64,000 nucleotides of DNA. Source: Branchinecta lynchi (taxonomy: Eukaryota > Arthropoda > Branchiopoda > Anostraca > Branchinectidae). Under the pieces are notes generated by a model. The model saw only the letters and a program-made list of their open reading frames with translations. It made no database searches and had not been told where the DNA came from. This document shows, piece by piece, positions 11,130-21,767 of this stretch. Within the stretch, counting starts at the first letter, position 1; each line of letters opens with the position of its first letter. Made by a program: the position numbers and the translations under genes. The stretch covers positions 18,513,304-18,577,303 of the forward strand of contig JAKZAP010000007.1 of assembly GCA_023053575.1 (NCBI GenBank). The letters are read 5' to 3'.

Positions 11130-12520
11130 AAGTATGCTACTGCTAACTGTTCATAATCTTTTCTTCATTTGCCTTTCCGTTCAAGAGGTTGTGTTTCTCA
11201 GTAGCTGGAAGGTTCGATGAGGTGGTTCCCAAAATCACCACGATCTTTTCAAATGCCCATGGCTCAAAATGCCATCACTTAAAAGCCCACAATTGATGTC
11301 GAAAACCCCGAAATCGAAATCGTCCAAACTGTCAAAAAATGCCGACAGTTCAGGGAGTCTAAACCGTCCTGGTTCAAAATGCCGACGGCTCAAACTGTGG
11401 GCAGGGGAGGGCTAATGTCCTGGGACAAAGGACAAGGAGATTACAAGGGACAGTGAAAAGATATTTAAAGGGATTGTTTTACTGTTTGCTGATCAAATCA
11501 GAGTAATTTGTGTGAGAACACGATGAAATATCATATAAACTGTTCCAGTACAGAAAGCGAAACTAGGCGATCCAAATTTTGCACCATGAAGGTAAATGTT
11601 CTTAAAGTTTAACTGAAAGGCCAACTTATTTTTGTATCATTCAATCGAATACACTGAATTCTTTTTTCCACTGCTCTAGTAGTGACGTTCAGAATATCTA
11701 CAGCGATCCCCACAACGCAAATTCTATTATGACACGGAAAATTTGATTATAAACATAAACGCGGCTTTTCAGTAGCCACAGGTGAGCGTGGTGAAGATTG
11801 CTTACTGCCTGGGCACAAATTTTTCGTAATCTTCGTCAAGCATACGACACAGGTACAGCGCATAGGGGGACCACAAATCCGACAGGGAAAGTCCACTATT
11901 CGAAAATCAATTATTCTTGAATAGCGGAGCAATGACGTAACGCATTTTCATCGGGACTTTAAGCATATTTAAGTGAGTAAGTGACGGGCAGCAAGACTGT
12001 CCTATCTCAGACCTTTTCGGTTAAGCTTTAACTAAAAATTAAAATTTTGGTGTCGCTACTTGTGATTCAGTTTGTTATAGTATATTACATTATAATTGAG
12101 ATTATACTAGTTCATTATACGATTATCGTCATTCTGATACTCGGTCTGCTCCGTTCATTTCCCACTCGTCACTAATTCCAGTTTACTAGGGAATGAACGC
12201 CTCAGACGATTCAATCGTGGGCATTTAGAGTCGTGAGCATTTTGTGTCGTGGGCATTATGAGTTTTAGCCGTCTGATCTATGTCCTGCTTGCTATCACAG
12301 CTTAATGCTGTGCTTGCTATTGATTATTGTTATATTGCTATTGATATTACTGAGCCGAAAGTTGTGCAAGGCGATGTTGAAACTTGTGTCCGCAGAATCG
12401 TCTCTCAGGTTAAAACCTACCATACGCATGTCACTCCCTCCCCCGCCAATTGACTTTTACGCTACATCTATTTATCTTCAGTAGCCTACTTACTGATTTA
12501 ATTGGCAGAATTAAATGTAA
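11130..12520. other. No gene seen; possible degraded element with TGGGCATTTTGAG phrases
   Basis: No conserved coding sequence was found. Phrases such as 'CATGGCTCAAAATGCC' (11260-11400) and, in the opposite sense, 'CGTGGGCATTTAGAGTCGTG' (12218-12265) suggest inverted ends of an old element about 1 kb long. No target duplication was identified. Confidence 0.3.
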
Positions 12521-12525
12521 AAACA

Positions 12526-12779
12526 ACTCAAAACGGATAAGTCAGCTAGTATATTTTGGTCGAATCCCTTATGATTGGCAGTCAGCTTGGGCTGATGAAA
12601 TATCTACACTCAGCCCTTCTTGGCAAGGGTCCTCTTCAGGTTGTAGCTGGAAGACACGAAACTGCAATAAATCTGCGAAAAATCTGCAATTTTTCCAGCT
12701 ACAGCCCGAAAACGACCCTTGCCAAGAAGGGCCGAAACATCACAGAATAATGCCCTAACTGACTTATTCGTTTTGAGTC
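12526..12779. mobile_element. Foldback hairpin element, copy at 12.5 kb
   Basis: Arms begin ACTCAAAACGGATAAGTCAG and end CTGACTTATTCGTTTTGAGT. The left arm carries CAGCCCTTCTTGGCAAGGGT and the right arm CCTTGCCAAGAAGGGCCGAA. Overlapping frames on the plus strand are by-products of this structure. Confidence 0.65.
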
Positions 12780-13916
12780 ATCTCTGATTCCCAATTCAGC
12801 TTTGGCAGGAGTAATTATGATAAAATAATCTTTCAGTTACGGCTTTAAAGGACCTCTCGTACATATAATGCCAATGCAACGACTGCAACAGCATTCAGTA
12901 GCTCTTGGACTCGGAAACCCAAATTTCATGATACATTCTGAAGCTGCTAACGACACCTACCAACTCTTTGTTCTTTCCGCGATTTACTATTTTCCATGCG
13001 CATATGCTCCCGATGAACGTTCGCGTCTCAGGCTATTGATACGTAAAAAATGATATCTGAATTTTGCCCAGATTTTGCTAGAAGTCAATTAGGCATAGGA
13101 AAAAGCTTTAAGCAGCCAACGCCGTGGAAAATTTGTTAAAAAGCAGAGCTTAGCTTTACAGCATCCAGATAGTTCTGAATATTGGAACTTAAACAGTAAA
13201 TAGTGCGAGATTTGCTTTAAAGTATATTAAAGGCCTTTTTGTGTTACTGGAACAGTAGCCTACGACGTATACCTTAACATACAGCCAACAGTCCCTCGAA
13301 AATGATTTAAGAAAAAAGCTGGCACACGGCTCAGTTTCAAAGTTCAGCACAATTTAATCTCCGGATGTAATAAAAACACGCGAATGGTCTCTTTTTCGGG
13401 GGAAAACTTGCCAACTTTGAGAGTCGATCTAGGCAGAACTCGCCAAACAGATCAGGATCGGATCGCACTCTACAAACGGGAGAATACAAACTAAAGACCA
13501 AGCCTTCTACAGAAGTCCAGGGAACCAGAAGTACCCCCTAGAAACTAGTTCGCCCCTCCCTCATTATTATTTGAATCGAAACAGCCTCCAATAGTGACCA
13601 GTGGAAGGGGGGACAGAAAAGCAGAAGATAGGTCGGCTGGAAATCCCAGCTTCCTAGTGACACTTCACTACGACAAAGGAGATCTTTTCCAATTATATAT
13701 AAGCCTAGATGTATAGACACAACGTTACAGTTCCTTTCTCGTTCTATCACCGACCCTTGAGCTAGGTTCATATTTGATGGCGTTAAAATCTTGTGAATTT
13801 AGCTACGGACTGAAGGAGAGCTTTCCCTAGAAGGGCCGAGAAAAAAACAGCCGACTAATCCACGTCACAACACCAAAGCATCTGCTTGGGTCCGAGGAAT
13901 ACTTAAACTAGGTTCT
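12780..13916. other. No gene or clear repeat seen
   Basis: No conserved coding sequence, RNA gene or terminal-repeat element was recognised on either strand. Short frames here show no family motifs. Confidence 0.4.
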
Positions 13917-14254
13917 CAGTAGTTGCGTTTTTTTATCTCAATTCTCCTCTGGATTCTCCTATTTCGCGTTTTTTGACTATTGAGACGAAGCCAGTTCTCT
14001 TTTTCTTGTATTTTTGTCAGAATCGAGAACGGGGAAAGTTTCGCAATTCTCCAGAATCGAGAAGTTGCTTCGGTTGTCACTTCTCGGTTCTCCCTCCTAA
14101 TTGGTCAACAGAGGGCGGGTGTCCAATTTGTGTAAACAGGCATAAACTGCTGGCAAAATTAGTGTTTTCGTCAAAAAGCGAGAATTGAGAAGCGAGAAAT
14201 CCGTCATTTGTACAAGATTCGAGAACTGAGAATTCAGATAAAAACGCAACTGCT
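13917..14254. mobile_element. MITE with TTGCGTTTTTATCT terminal inverted repeats
   Basis: The left end CAGTAGTTGCGTTTTTTTAT and the right end ATAAAAACGCAACTGCTG are inverted repeats of about 25 bp that continue imperfectly through CAATTCTC/GAGAATTC. The interior is a set of short TTCTCGATTCTCC variants. No convincing target duplication was seen. The two overlapping frames on opposite strands follow from the inverted structure. Confidence 0.6.
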
Positions 14255-14367
14255 GGTTCGACATTAGTTCGTAATCTTAGCCTATCCAAATGAGAAAAAA
14301 CAAATCTAGCCAATTCACAAAAAATGTATCAAGTTTACCTCAGATAAGAGCAGTAGTACGATTTTTA

Positions 14368-14629
14368 ATATTGGGCGTGTTCCACCGTCCCAACAATAGT
14401 AACTATTAGTTATTATTTTCGTTCCAACCTCGTGAAAAGTTACCACTCTGAAAGATCCAGCCTTCCCGAAATCGTGACTAGCAGTCACTATTTGCTTACC
14501 ACGTTCCAGAGCGTACTTAGCGTGGTAACTACGATCTCTGTGACGTGATTTGCCCGTATGGCACGATATTTTGCCGAAGATAGAAGAAAAGGGTTCTAGC
14601 CTTTACAAGTAGGGGAACACGCTCAATAT
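14368..14629. mobile_element. MITE with ATATTGRGCGTGTTCC ends
   Basis: A 262-bp element. The left end ATATTGGGCGTGTTCC and the right end GGAACACGCTCAATAT are inverted. Internal phrases (AATAGTAACTATTAGTTA, AGCGTGGTAACTAC) recur in the JIP intron at 61803-62043, and related ones in the 8.5-9.5 kb duplication, so this is a dispersed family. Confidence 0.7.
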
Positions 14630-14921
14630 CATAGACGAACACAGCTATATTATCAATAATAATCATATCAAAATATGCACACTATTTGCTCAAACCGCTA
14701 TAATTCCATTATGAACGCTTTGGTACAAAGTATCGTAGCCTACTTCATAAAGCTAACACATTTACAGTGAACTAAACCAAATTGAAGGTATCAGGTCTAC
14801 AGGAAACACTGCTAGGCTACAAGTCTTCTAAGCAAATAGCCTATTCGGCAATGTAGGTAACGGGAACAATCTAAGTATTAGCGTCAAGTTTATGATTAGT
14901 GAACTGATAAGACGAAAATAC

Positions 14922-14992
14922 TCATCAGCCGGGATTTGAACCCAGGACCCTCCGCTTGCAAGGCGACTTCTCTACCGGTTGAGCTACCTAGC
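14922..14992 (-). tRNA. tRNA-Ala(TGC)-like sequence; pseudogene or SINE head
   Basis: On the minus strand a near-cloverleaf can be read. The A box TAGCTCAACCGG and B box GGTTCAAATCC are both intact. The anticodon loop is CTTGCAA with anticodon TGC (Ala) and an imperfect anticodon stem. The T arm CTGGG/CCCGG pairs well. The acceptor stem does not pair (AGCTAGG against CTGATGA), and the first D-stem pair is broken. A functional tRNA is therefore unlikely; a tRNA pseudogene or the 5' head of a SINE fits better. No tail or second copy was seen in the window. Confidence 0.6.
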
Positions 14993-15129
14993 TTGTTGAA
15001 TGCTTGTGAATTTAGTAGCAAACCATTACAATAGTCAGATAGAAGCTGGCCACAGGAACGTGGATCCCGCTCGAAGGCAAAACCAAGGAAGATAATAAAA
15101 TGTTCCTTCAGCCCAAGCTGACTGCGAAT

Positions 15130-15240
15130 CATATTTGATAGTGCAAAACGGTTTTGAGCCTGAAGAGGACCCTTGCCAAGAAGGGCAGAAATATAGCTCT
15201 AATAAAATTCAGCTGACGTATCCGTCTTGCACTATAAAAA
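15130..15240. repeat. Foldback-family fragment bounded by ATAGTGCAAAACGG
   Basis: The left end ATAGTGCAAAACGG and right end CCGTCTTGCACTAT are inverted. Inside are CTGAAGAGG, CCCTTGCCAAGAAGGG and AGAAATAT, then CAGCTGACGTATCCG, the same order as one arm of the 18.5-kb hairpin. It therefore links the hairpin family to the 79-bp units in the HINEs. Confidence 0.55.
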
Positions 15241-15439
15241 AAGAAGATAATAAAATATTCAAAGTCCCTTGTATTAAGCGCGCCATCCATGTAATAGATA
15301 GTGTTAAATTTTAAACCTGATGTTGAAAAACTCGTGTTTCAGCTCTTCGTAAGACCAAGAAATAAGATAGTTCCAGAGTTGATCGACAACTTTCTTTCTC
15401 CGGTCATATGCTAAATGACAGAGGCAAGTCAAGACTTAG

Positions 15440-16290
15440 CAATTTGTGCTCGTGACCTTCGTATTAAATAACGCAAAGAATTATTAGGACTTGCGTTTCC
15501 AAACGCTAAGGCAGTTGTTGGTTTCCGCAACGTAATCAGTTACCTGAAACATTACTTTAAAAGACATAAACCGAATCTTCCGAGAAATACAGTATATCGA
15601 ACATTAAAAGAGATATAAACCGAAAATTAAAAGAGATCGTTGACGTGCTGTTTTATATACTTTTCGTCACATGTCAAGGTACAAGCCAGTGTGCATGTCA
15701 TGTACAAACGATAGATTATGTAAGAAAAAATTAAAATAAGGGTACAACTGGAAGTCCTTGTCAGCCCATATTCGACTGCATCGATGCAAAAACGGTTTCG
15801 AAATCGCTGGCTTCCTTCACGATGTAATTAGCGGCTGAAACCTCATCCATCACTTCAAAATAACATAAATCGCATCTTTAAAAAATTTGGCAGATCTAAT
15901 AATCACAGACGTTGCTATCGTATTAAATCTCAACTCACGTCAAAATATATATGCAGGTTTGCGTGTCATTGGAAGGAAAAAAGGCAACAACACAGGCATG
16001 CCTTGCCAGGGCTGTCTGGACTACGTTGATGCCAAAACAAACAGTTTCGCTGGCGAAAGTTTTGCGGCAGTCATTGGCGGAAACTTTGATTCCTTGCAAC
16101 TCAACGAAAACAAAGCCAACACATTTTTCCATACAATGATTTTCTACTTGCAAGCTTTGGCCTCGCTCTTTCGTTGTCACTGTCCAACATACTTCGGTAT
16201 CCAAAGCAGCTGGAAGTTGAGGTTTACAGGAAATACATAATCGTAAGAGGGAGAACATAATTTCCTTTTTTTCGAGCTGAGACAAATCAC
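15440..16290. repeat. Diverged tandem repeat of about 250-300 bp, with open frames on both strands
   Basis: Three diverged units can be traced by recurring phrases: AACGTAATCAGTTACCTGAAAC near 15530, ATGTAATTAGCGGCTGAAAC near 15820 and GCAGTCATTGGCGGAAAC near 16068, each preceded by GATGC(A/C)AAAAC in units 2 and 3. Frames of 117 residues (+) and 116 residues (-) overlap over 15887-16285. Neither shows a family motif, and the minus frame is cysteine-rich. Repeat structure is the better explanation. Confidence 0.4.
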
Positions 16291-16310
16291 CCGACGTTTT
16301 GGATCAGATG

Positions 16311-16420
16311 CGTCACGTGGGAGGGGGAGGCCAGTCGGTAAAAAATGAGTCGCCGCCAAGCGCCGCAATTTTTCTTAAAACAGTCGGTAAATACCTTGCA
16401 CCACCCCAATATTTTGGCCG
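16311..16420. repeat. Fragment related to the hAT-like sequence at 0.2 kb
   Basis: GGCCAGTCGGTAAAAAAT at 16329, followed by GTCGCCGCCAAGCGCCGC, parallels 246-290. No ends are preserved. Confidence 0.4.
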
Positions 16421-16429
16421 GTCAACAGG

Positions 16430-17337
16430 ATCAGCTGAATGGATAATACACAACAAATCTTTACACTTGTAGCCACAAAACAGTGTTTTTTTCTGCCAAG
16501 GGTTAGTACGTTGTTGCGTTGTAGCAAGTTGTTCTTGTCCGGAAAGGGGCATTAGTTACTTAGAGTCAGGTACAAGCTTGCGTGAGTCAGGATTTTTTCA
16601 TGTCGGGTCCAAGTTGCGACGTGATGAATCCAGGTTACGGTTCAAGTCAATTCCGAACGAGAACCCACACTAAAACACTACAAACCGTGCGCCCTTCATA
16701 AAATTCCTTCCGGATAGTTCTTTTTTGCCACTAGATGCGCTAAATTAAACACTGATACATTACTGCTTGGTGTGCGTTTAACCAGGTTTGTTTGGCTACT
16801 TTCAATACCTCTTATGCCTGGTACCATGCTTAAAACTGTTCGAAATGCCTCTGTTTATATGTGCCGTACCCAACTCTGTTCAGTCAAACCTGATCAAGTT
16901 CGTCTCTGGCTTCCGACTTCAGTGCTGACTGCTGGCTGACTTTTCCAAGTGGCTATGCGCGACTCGGTATGAATCAAAAGCTTAATAGCTTATTCCCCCT
17001 TCACATAATTTATACCAAGATCTAACGTATGATTCTTATTGTTTCTCTAGCGCATCTGGCGGTAATTCGTCAATAAACTTTATAAAGGGCGTATAGCAAA
17101 GTCACAGAAATGGCGAGTTTAACCAGCTTCCCCACAGCGTATTCTCATTCGTTAATGGGGAACAGGCACTAAGAACAGGAGATCACTACGTCAGGTCATT
17201 AATTCTAGTTTAGTTTTATATTTTTGATCGTAGTAGGCAGTAGTTTTCCCGGCAAGAGATGTCTTTGCTGTGGCTTATCGAGTCGCTATCATACACACGG
17301 ACGGAACAAAGACGGCTAGTGTACCATGTAAAATCTA
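16430..17337. other. Unassigned; includes the sulfotransferase 3' UTR
   Basis: The minus-strand 3' UTR of the sulfotransferase should begin at 17337 and run leftward. I did not find a canonical minus-strand AATAAA between 16430 and 17337, so the 3' end is unresolved. No other gene was recognised. Confidence 0.35.
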
Positions 17338-18009
17338 TCAGTTGTCGTCGGTTTCGAAACTGTAATCGAACAGCCTGAAATCAAGTTCATACACTTTATA
17401 GAGTAATGATATCTGCCTCTTTGTTAGCTGAGATAAGTACACACTGACTAGACTTTTTGTCCTGTTTTTTTTTACAATTTTCGGAAATTCTACCAGGTTA
17501 TTAATCCTCAACTTTTCCAGCACATATCGTGCATCCGACTCGAGCGAATCGTACTTTCCTATAATATCATATCGTATATGGCACGGTCGACAGAGTTCAT
17601 GCATAGGGCGCCAATGCTCGTTAAACCCTTTTTTCCGCGTCACCGGATCTATGAGATACTCTACGAACTCTGGAAAGGTCACATCGTGCCCTCGTTCCAG
17701 CGCTTCTTGGGCAGGGTCCGCTCGATAGGTCTTCACAATCGGCCGCCCATAGCGAAGCCGGAAGTATTCAGTGTAATTCTGTTGGAATTTGTTGACGAAT
17801 GCGGAGACAAGGCGTTCGAATGGGTGACGGACGAACATAAATTTGTCATAAGTTTCCAGGCGGGACATGGCACTACTTACAGTGAAATTCACAAGAGTGT
17901 TCCACATATGAGGCCGGTGCGAACTGTCGGCAAGGATCTGAAGAGGGTCGGAAACATTCGTTTTCCCCATGATGATCATCAGAATACGTTTCCACGCCGT
18001 ACATGCCAC
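17338..18009 (-). CDS. CHST11-like: Chondroitin 4-O-sulfotransferase-like, exon 3 (terminal)
   Basis: This exon encodes residues 106-328 of a Golgi type II carbohydrate sulfotransferase of the HNK-1/CHST8-14 family. Such enzymes move sulfate from PAPS to a hexosamine of chondroitin or dermatan. The first residues, VACTAWKR, complete the 5'-phosphosulfate-binding loop begun as PK at the end of exon 2. The 3'-phosphate site is FMFVRHPFERLVSAF (about residues 162-176). Later family landmarks are EEFVEYLIDP-like, FNEHWRPM, CHIRYDIIGKYDSLE and the C-terminal LYKVYELDFRLFDYS. The acceptor is TTGGTTGCAG just before GTGGCA, so the methionine further upstream in the open frame is intronic. Stop is TGA at 17338-17340. 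A dispersed repeat begins about 25 bp upstream of the acceptor. Confidence 0.92.
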   Translation of the reverse strand: MACTAWKRILMIIMGKTNVSDPLQILADSSHRPHMWNTLVNFTVSSAMSRLETYDKFMFVRHPFERLVSAFVNKFQQNYTEYFRLRYGRPIVKTYRADPAQEALERGHDVTFPEFVEYLIDPVTRKKGFNEHWRPMHELCRPCHIRYDIIGKYDSLESDARYVLEKLRINNLVEFPKIVKKNRTKSLVSVYLSQLTKRQISLLYKVYELDFRLFDYSFETDDN

Positions 18010-18029
18010 CTGCAACCAAATATGCTCTA

Positions 18030-18470
18030 TAAGGACAAGAACAAAAAAGCCAACAGAACATCCGTCTTTAGTCCCATGCAGCGACTATGGATACCCCGAA
18101 AAAACTAAGTAAGCAAGTAAGTAATGAAGAAAATAATAAAACACTTAAACACACAGAAAAAGACACTTAATTTTCAATCTTCGGACAGGAAGCAGTGGAG
18201 AAGGTCGTGCGCTGGTTAGGCTCTGTTGCCAATGATTTTGGATATCGATGAAGAAACTGAGCTGAGCTAGATGTATTTGTTGAGGTTTAAGGTGATGCCC
18301 GTCTACTTCACTCTTCGCCGGTGCACATGTCAGAGGAAAAGTTCTCCCGGGCTTTACTGCGATATAGCTGTTTGTAAAGGTAACGAATTGTGATATTCCG
18401 CGAAGCTCCTACCCTTCGCTTGTTTGCATCGTGCCAGGTATAGGAATCTATTCGACTCTACATGGTCAAT
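18030..18470. repeat. Dispersed repeat, inverted copy at 60.1-60.5 kb
   Basis: Phrases match the reverse complement of the JIP intron: CCCATGCAGCGACTATGGAT (18074) against 60425-60444, GGTGCACATGTCAGAGGAAA (18320) against 60257-60276, and TGCATCGTGCCAGGTATA (18425) against 60154-60172. It lies in sulfotransferase intron 2, beside the exon 3 acceptor. No coding potential was recognised. Confidence 0.65.
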
Positions 18471-18520
18471 ATTCTTTGAGCCCAAGCTGACTTTGAAACA
18501 TTTATTCCAACAATGTTTTC

Positions 18521-18767
18521 AACGGATACGTCAGCTACGATTCTTCATCAGCGATATTTCGGCCCTTCTTGGCAAGGGTCCTCGTCAGGCTGTCAGTCCT
18601 CTTGTTCAACTTCGGGGAAGGAAACAAAACCTGTAAACCTGTAAACCTGTTTATTACGGGTTTGTTTCCTTCCCCGAAGTTGAACAAGAGGACTGACAGC
18701 CTGACGAGGACCCTTGCCAAGAAGGGCCGAAATATCGCTGATGAAGAATCGTAGCTGACGTATCCGT
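18521..18767. mobile_element. Foldback hairpin element, copy at 18.5 kb (best preserved)
   Basis: Arms of about 110 bp are nearly perfect: AACGGATACGTCAGCTACGA at the left and its complement ending at 18767. The loop is about 30 bp of ACCTGTAA repeats. The right arm reads CTGACGAGGACCC..., a CCCTT/AAGGG stem, then CCGAAATATCGCTGATGAAG and CGTAGCTGAC. The mirrored 61-residue frames on both strands come from the inverted repeat. Confidence 0.8.
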
Positions 18768-18770
18768 TTT

Positions 18771-18870
18771 TTTAATGCCGTTTCTGTTTCTGTTTCGTTT
18801 TTTATATGACCGTTTTAACCGTTTCTGTTTTTATTTTACATGTTTTTCCAACTTTCCGTTTTTGTTTTGT
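18771..18870. repeat. CCGTTTCTGTTT low-complexity repeat
   Basis: Variants of CCGTTTCTGTTTTT recur. The same phrases form an inverted cluster at 21030-21190 ending GGTGCCGACCCCTA, which looks like a hAT-type terminus. The two blocks may be the ends of one 2.4-kb insertion, but no target duplication was found. Confidence 0.35.
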
Positions 18871-19559
18871 TACGACTTATATGCGTGGCGTCCCGGCGTA
18901 ATCTAGCGATTTTATTTTTCCGCCGGATTTTGCCATCTACCGATATTTTCCGCTTTTCGGAAGGAAAGATTTGTGAGTCAGAATAGAGAGATTGCACCCT
19001 ACCCGACGAAACGGATATTTTTACACCATCATTAGAGGAAGCATAACAACAAAATTAACAGTACGACGTATAGGACTTCCGACTTACAGACTAAATTATC
19101 GGCCTTTGATAGCCATTCTGAGCCAGTGAATTGCTGGAAACGTCAATCTGGCTGTTTCTGTCTGGTATAATAATATTTTTGCGAAACGGAGTCTCGCATT
19201 CTATTGGCGGTTAAGACTCGTTTTTTTTTAAATCCAACCAATAGGAAGCACGAATTGTTTTGTACTGGAAGCTTGAAGCCTTCAATCTCCCATTTCTGAT
19301 GAAACTTTTCTACAAAGCTGTAATTATACAACCAAGAAAAAGCCAGCGAACTTTTCCTATGTTCAAAAGTTTTTTTTTTCACTTTTTGGTAAAGATGTGC
19401 ACTTTAAGGGTGCTAGAAATTCATTTTTAAGCAAAACTATATTGGCACAAATGATCATGGACCCTCGGGGGATTATGAAATGGATAGTTTGATCAAAAGT
19501 ATTTTTTCAATTTGTGATTAAGGTGCGCACTTCAAGGGAGCTGGCAGTTCATTCCTGTA

Positions 19560-20540
19560 CTTTAAGGGATGGTCGGATCTGGGAATTGACAATTTGTGAG
19601 CCAATCTTGTCGAGTCTCTGATGTTCCAGCCAAGTTTCATCGTTCTAGCACATCTGGAAGTACCTTAACTCGCGATCACCGGAATTCCAGACCCCCTCCA
19701 ACTCCCCCCACAGTGCACGAACCCAGTCCGTTCTAACACGGGTTTACCTAGTTCTTGTGCTTGTTCTTCCCACCAATTTTCTTTCCGATGAGCCCACTCT
19801 ATGCGTGACACAAGATTTCCAGTACTTCTCTCCACCTCCCTCCCCACATTCATCGGATCCGGTCCGGACTTGAAATGGGATATCTGAGAAACGAGGTCTA
19901 TCCAAATATCAAGGTTCATTAAGATCCGATCACCCGTTCAAAAGTTATATATACCTCAGGATTCCGGATTCCTCCTCCCTCCACTCCCCCACGATGGTCG
20001 GATCGGGGAACTGACTATTTCGAAGTTTTTGGTCGGGTCTCTGATATGCCTGCCAAGTTTCATCGTCCTAGCCTACCTGGAAGTACCTTAACTCCGGATC
20101 ACCGGAATTCTGGAACCCCCTCCAACTCCCCCCACAGTGTCAAAATCCGGTCCAGTTCTGTCTATGATGTACCAAGGGCTCGTGCTTGTTCGTCCCACCA
20201 AGTTTAATCCTGATCGCCCAACTTTAAGCATGTCACAATATTTTCGGTCCCCCCTTCCGACCCCTCCCCCCCACATTCATCGGATCCGAACCGTACATGA
20301 AATGGAACGTCTGAGACACGAGGTCTTCAAAATATCAAGTTTCATTATGATCCGATCACTCGTTCCAAAGTTATACAAAGTTCGGATTCCCCCTCACTCC
20401 ACTCCCCCAACGGCGGTTGGATCGTCGAAGGGACAATTTCCAAGTAGTTTGGTCAAATCCCTGATATGCCTGCCAAGTTTCATTGTCGTACCACATCTGG
20501 AAGTACCGTAACTCGAGAACAGTGGACCGACCGATCGACC
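19560..20540. mobile_element. Second Helentron-like repeat family, ~422-bp tandem units
   Basis: Units start at GATGGTCGGATC (19571, 19993) and GCGGTTGGATCG (about 20412). Each contains CCAAGTTTCATCGT followed about 20 bp later by GGAAGTACCTTAACTC and, at the end of the array, a GACC tetranucleotide tract (20524-20540). This is the same order as in the GATCCC-ended family (tandem core, AAGTTTCATC box, 'ACTCTCGA/ACTCGCGA' phrase, GACG/GACC tract). The same family recurs at 25764-26460 and 26720-26890. Confidence 0.55.
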
Positions 20541-20559
20541 CAAAAGTGATCGGTATATG

Positions 20560-21452
20560 GCACTTGAATGAACCCCATGCTCAAACGCTGGGGCATGCTG
20601 ACAGGGGTGACCATGGCTCTCAGACGTAGTTGTATCCCTTCTTCCACCTAGGGGTATCAGTATACAGTACTTTGGGAACTAAAACAATTTGGTATCTTTG
20701 ACCTTGAATCTTTTTATTTTTAAAGGGTACTAATACCCTTCTGGGGAATAAGGGGTACACATACGTATGACGTCCATACTCACCCCTTCCAGCATACCCC
20801 AGCATTTGACCTGGGTATAAGAAAAGGGCTTAGTTTACTAGACAGGTGCAGAGTCCTTTTTTCTTCACCTTACACAGTTACAATCGACCTTCTTTCACAA
20901 CCTTAGACCCTCCATGAGTCCCCTCCTCACACTATTCATTTTCCAAGAGACGCCTTACCATTCCAAATGGTCGCCTTACTGTGTTATCTTATAAACCTAA
21001 AGAAGTAGGAAAAAAACCAGAAATACCTGTTAAAACGGCCGTTTTTTGTAAAAAACGGTCCGTTTCTGTTATTCCGGAAAAAACGGAAAAACAGAAACGG
21101 TTTTCCGTTTTTTTATCACCGTTTCTGTTTCTGTTCCGTTTTTTACCGTTTCTGTTTTAGCCAAAAACAGAAACGGTGCCGACCCCTACTTCCGACACTG
21201 CCAATCATGAATTTCCTGATCACGAAGGATTTGCTCCACCTTACGCGACACTGCGGAAGACAAAACTAATGATTTCACTGAGCTCCTTAACGGCGGCTCA
21301 GCTTATAACCTGTAACTTACGCGAAGCTTCACTCGATACACAGATTGGAATCCCTTTTCCCGTGCGAACGTCTGTCGGTGAAGGATTTCCGACACCCGTG
21401 ACCGAATAAGAATAACTTCTCTCACTTTCACCATTTCCGCTCGTAACATTTA
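20560..21452. other. No gene seen; inverted CCGTTTCTG cluster at 21030-21190
   Basis: 20580-20830 has weak internal inverted phrases around CCCCAGCAT/ATGCTGGGG. 21030-21190 is the AAACGG/CCGTTT cluster ending GTGCCGACCCCTA. No coding sequence was recognised. Confidence 0.35.
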
Positions 21453-21582
21453 GGTAGCGTTCCACCAAGTTGTTATTAGTTACGAATCGTTACTATTTGT
21501 GTCGTTATCTCCATTCCAGACTCCCAAAGGCCGCCGTAGTAAGTAAATAAGCTCCTCCCTCGTTCCACGACTGTTACGATTG
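21453..21582. repeat. Truncated copy of the GCGTTCCA MITE family
   Basis: GTAGCGTTCCACCAAGTTG, TTATTAGTTACGAATCGTTAC and CACGACTGTTACGATTGTGA match the start of the 8.5-kb duplication unit. It is cut off at the following GA microsatellite (21581-21602). Confidence 0.5.
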
Positions 21583-21589
21583 TGAGAGA

Positions 21590-21766
21590 GAGAGAGAGAG
21601 AGAAATTTATTGAATAAATAAAAAAACACTTCCGTTTAACAACCACCCCAAGAAGTAACCTTGCCCTAGGGGGTGGCAAAAAAAATAAAAACTGCCTTAA
21701 TGCAGAACAACTACTGAACAAAGAGTTAACTTCAATTGTCCTAATCGAGACCACAAACCAAACCAC
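21590..21766 (-). mobile_element. LINE 3' end, truncated
   Basis: Read on the minus strand, a short 3' UTR ends in AATAAA-containing sequence and a (CT)n tail (21583-21602 on plus). This is the usual form of a 5'-truncated LINE insertion. HINE copy A begins at its other edge (21768). No coding sequence remains. Confidence 0.4.
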
Positions 21767-21767
21767 A

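Noticed and set aside
14922..14992. Functional tRNA-Ala gene
   Set aside because: The acceptor stem does not pair and the D stem has a broken pair; pseudogene or SINE head is more likely.
15887..16285. 117- and 116-residue frames on opposite strands as genes
   Set aside because: No motif, no splice support, and they lie in a diverged tandem repeat.
17578..18108. 176-residue plus-strand frame opposite the sulfotransferase exon
   Set aside because: It is the antisense shadow of exon 3 and runs on into the adjacent repeat.
18535..18754. Identical-looking 61-residue proteins on both strands, similar to one at 10906-11091
   Set aside because: They are produced by the near-perfect inverted repeat of the hairpin element.
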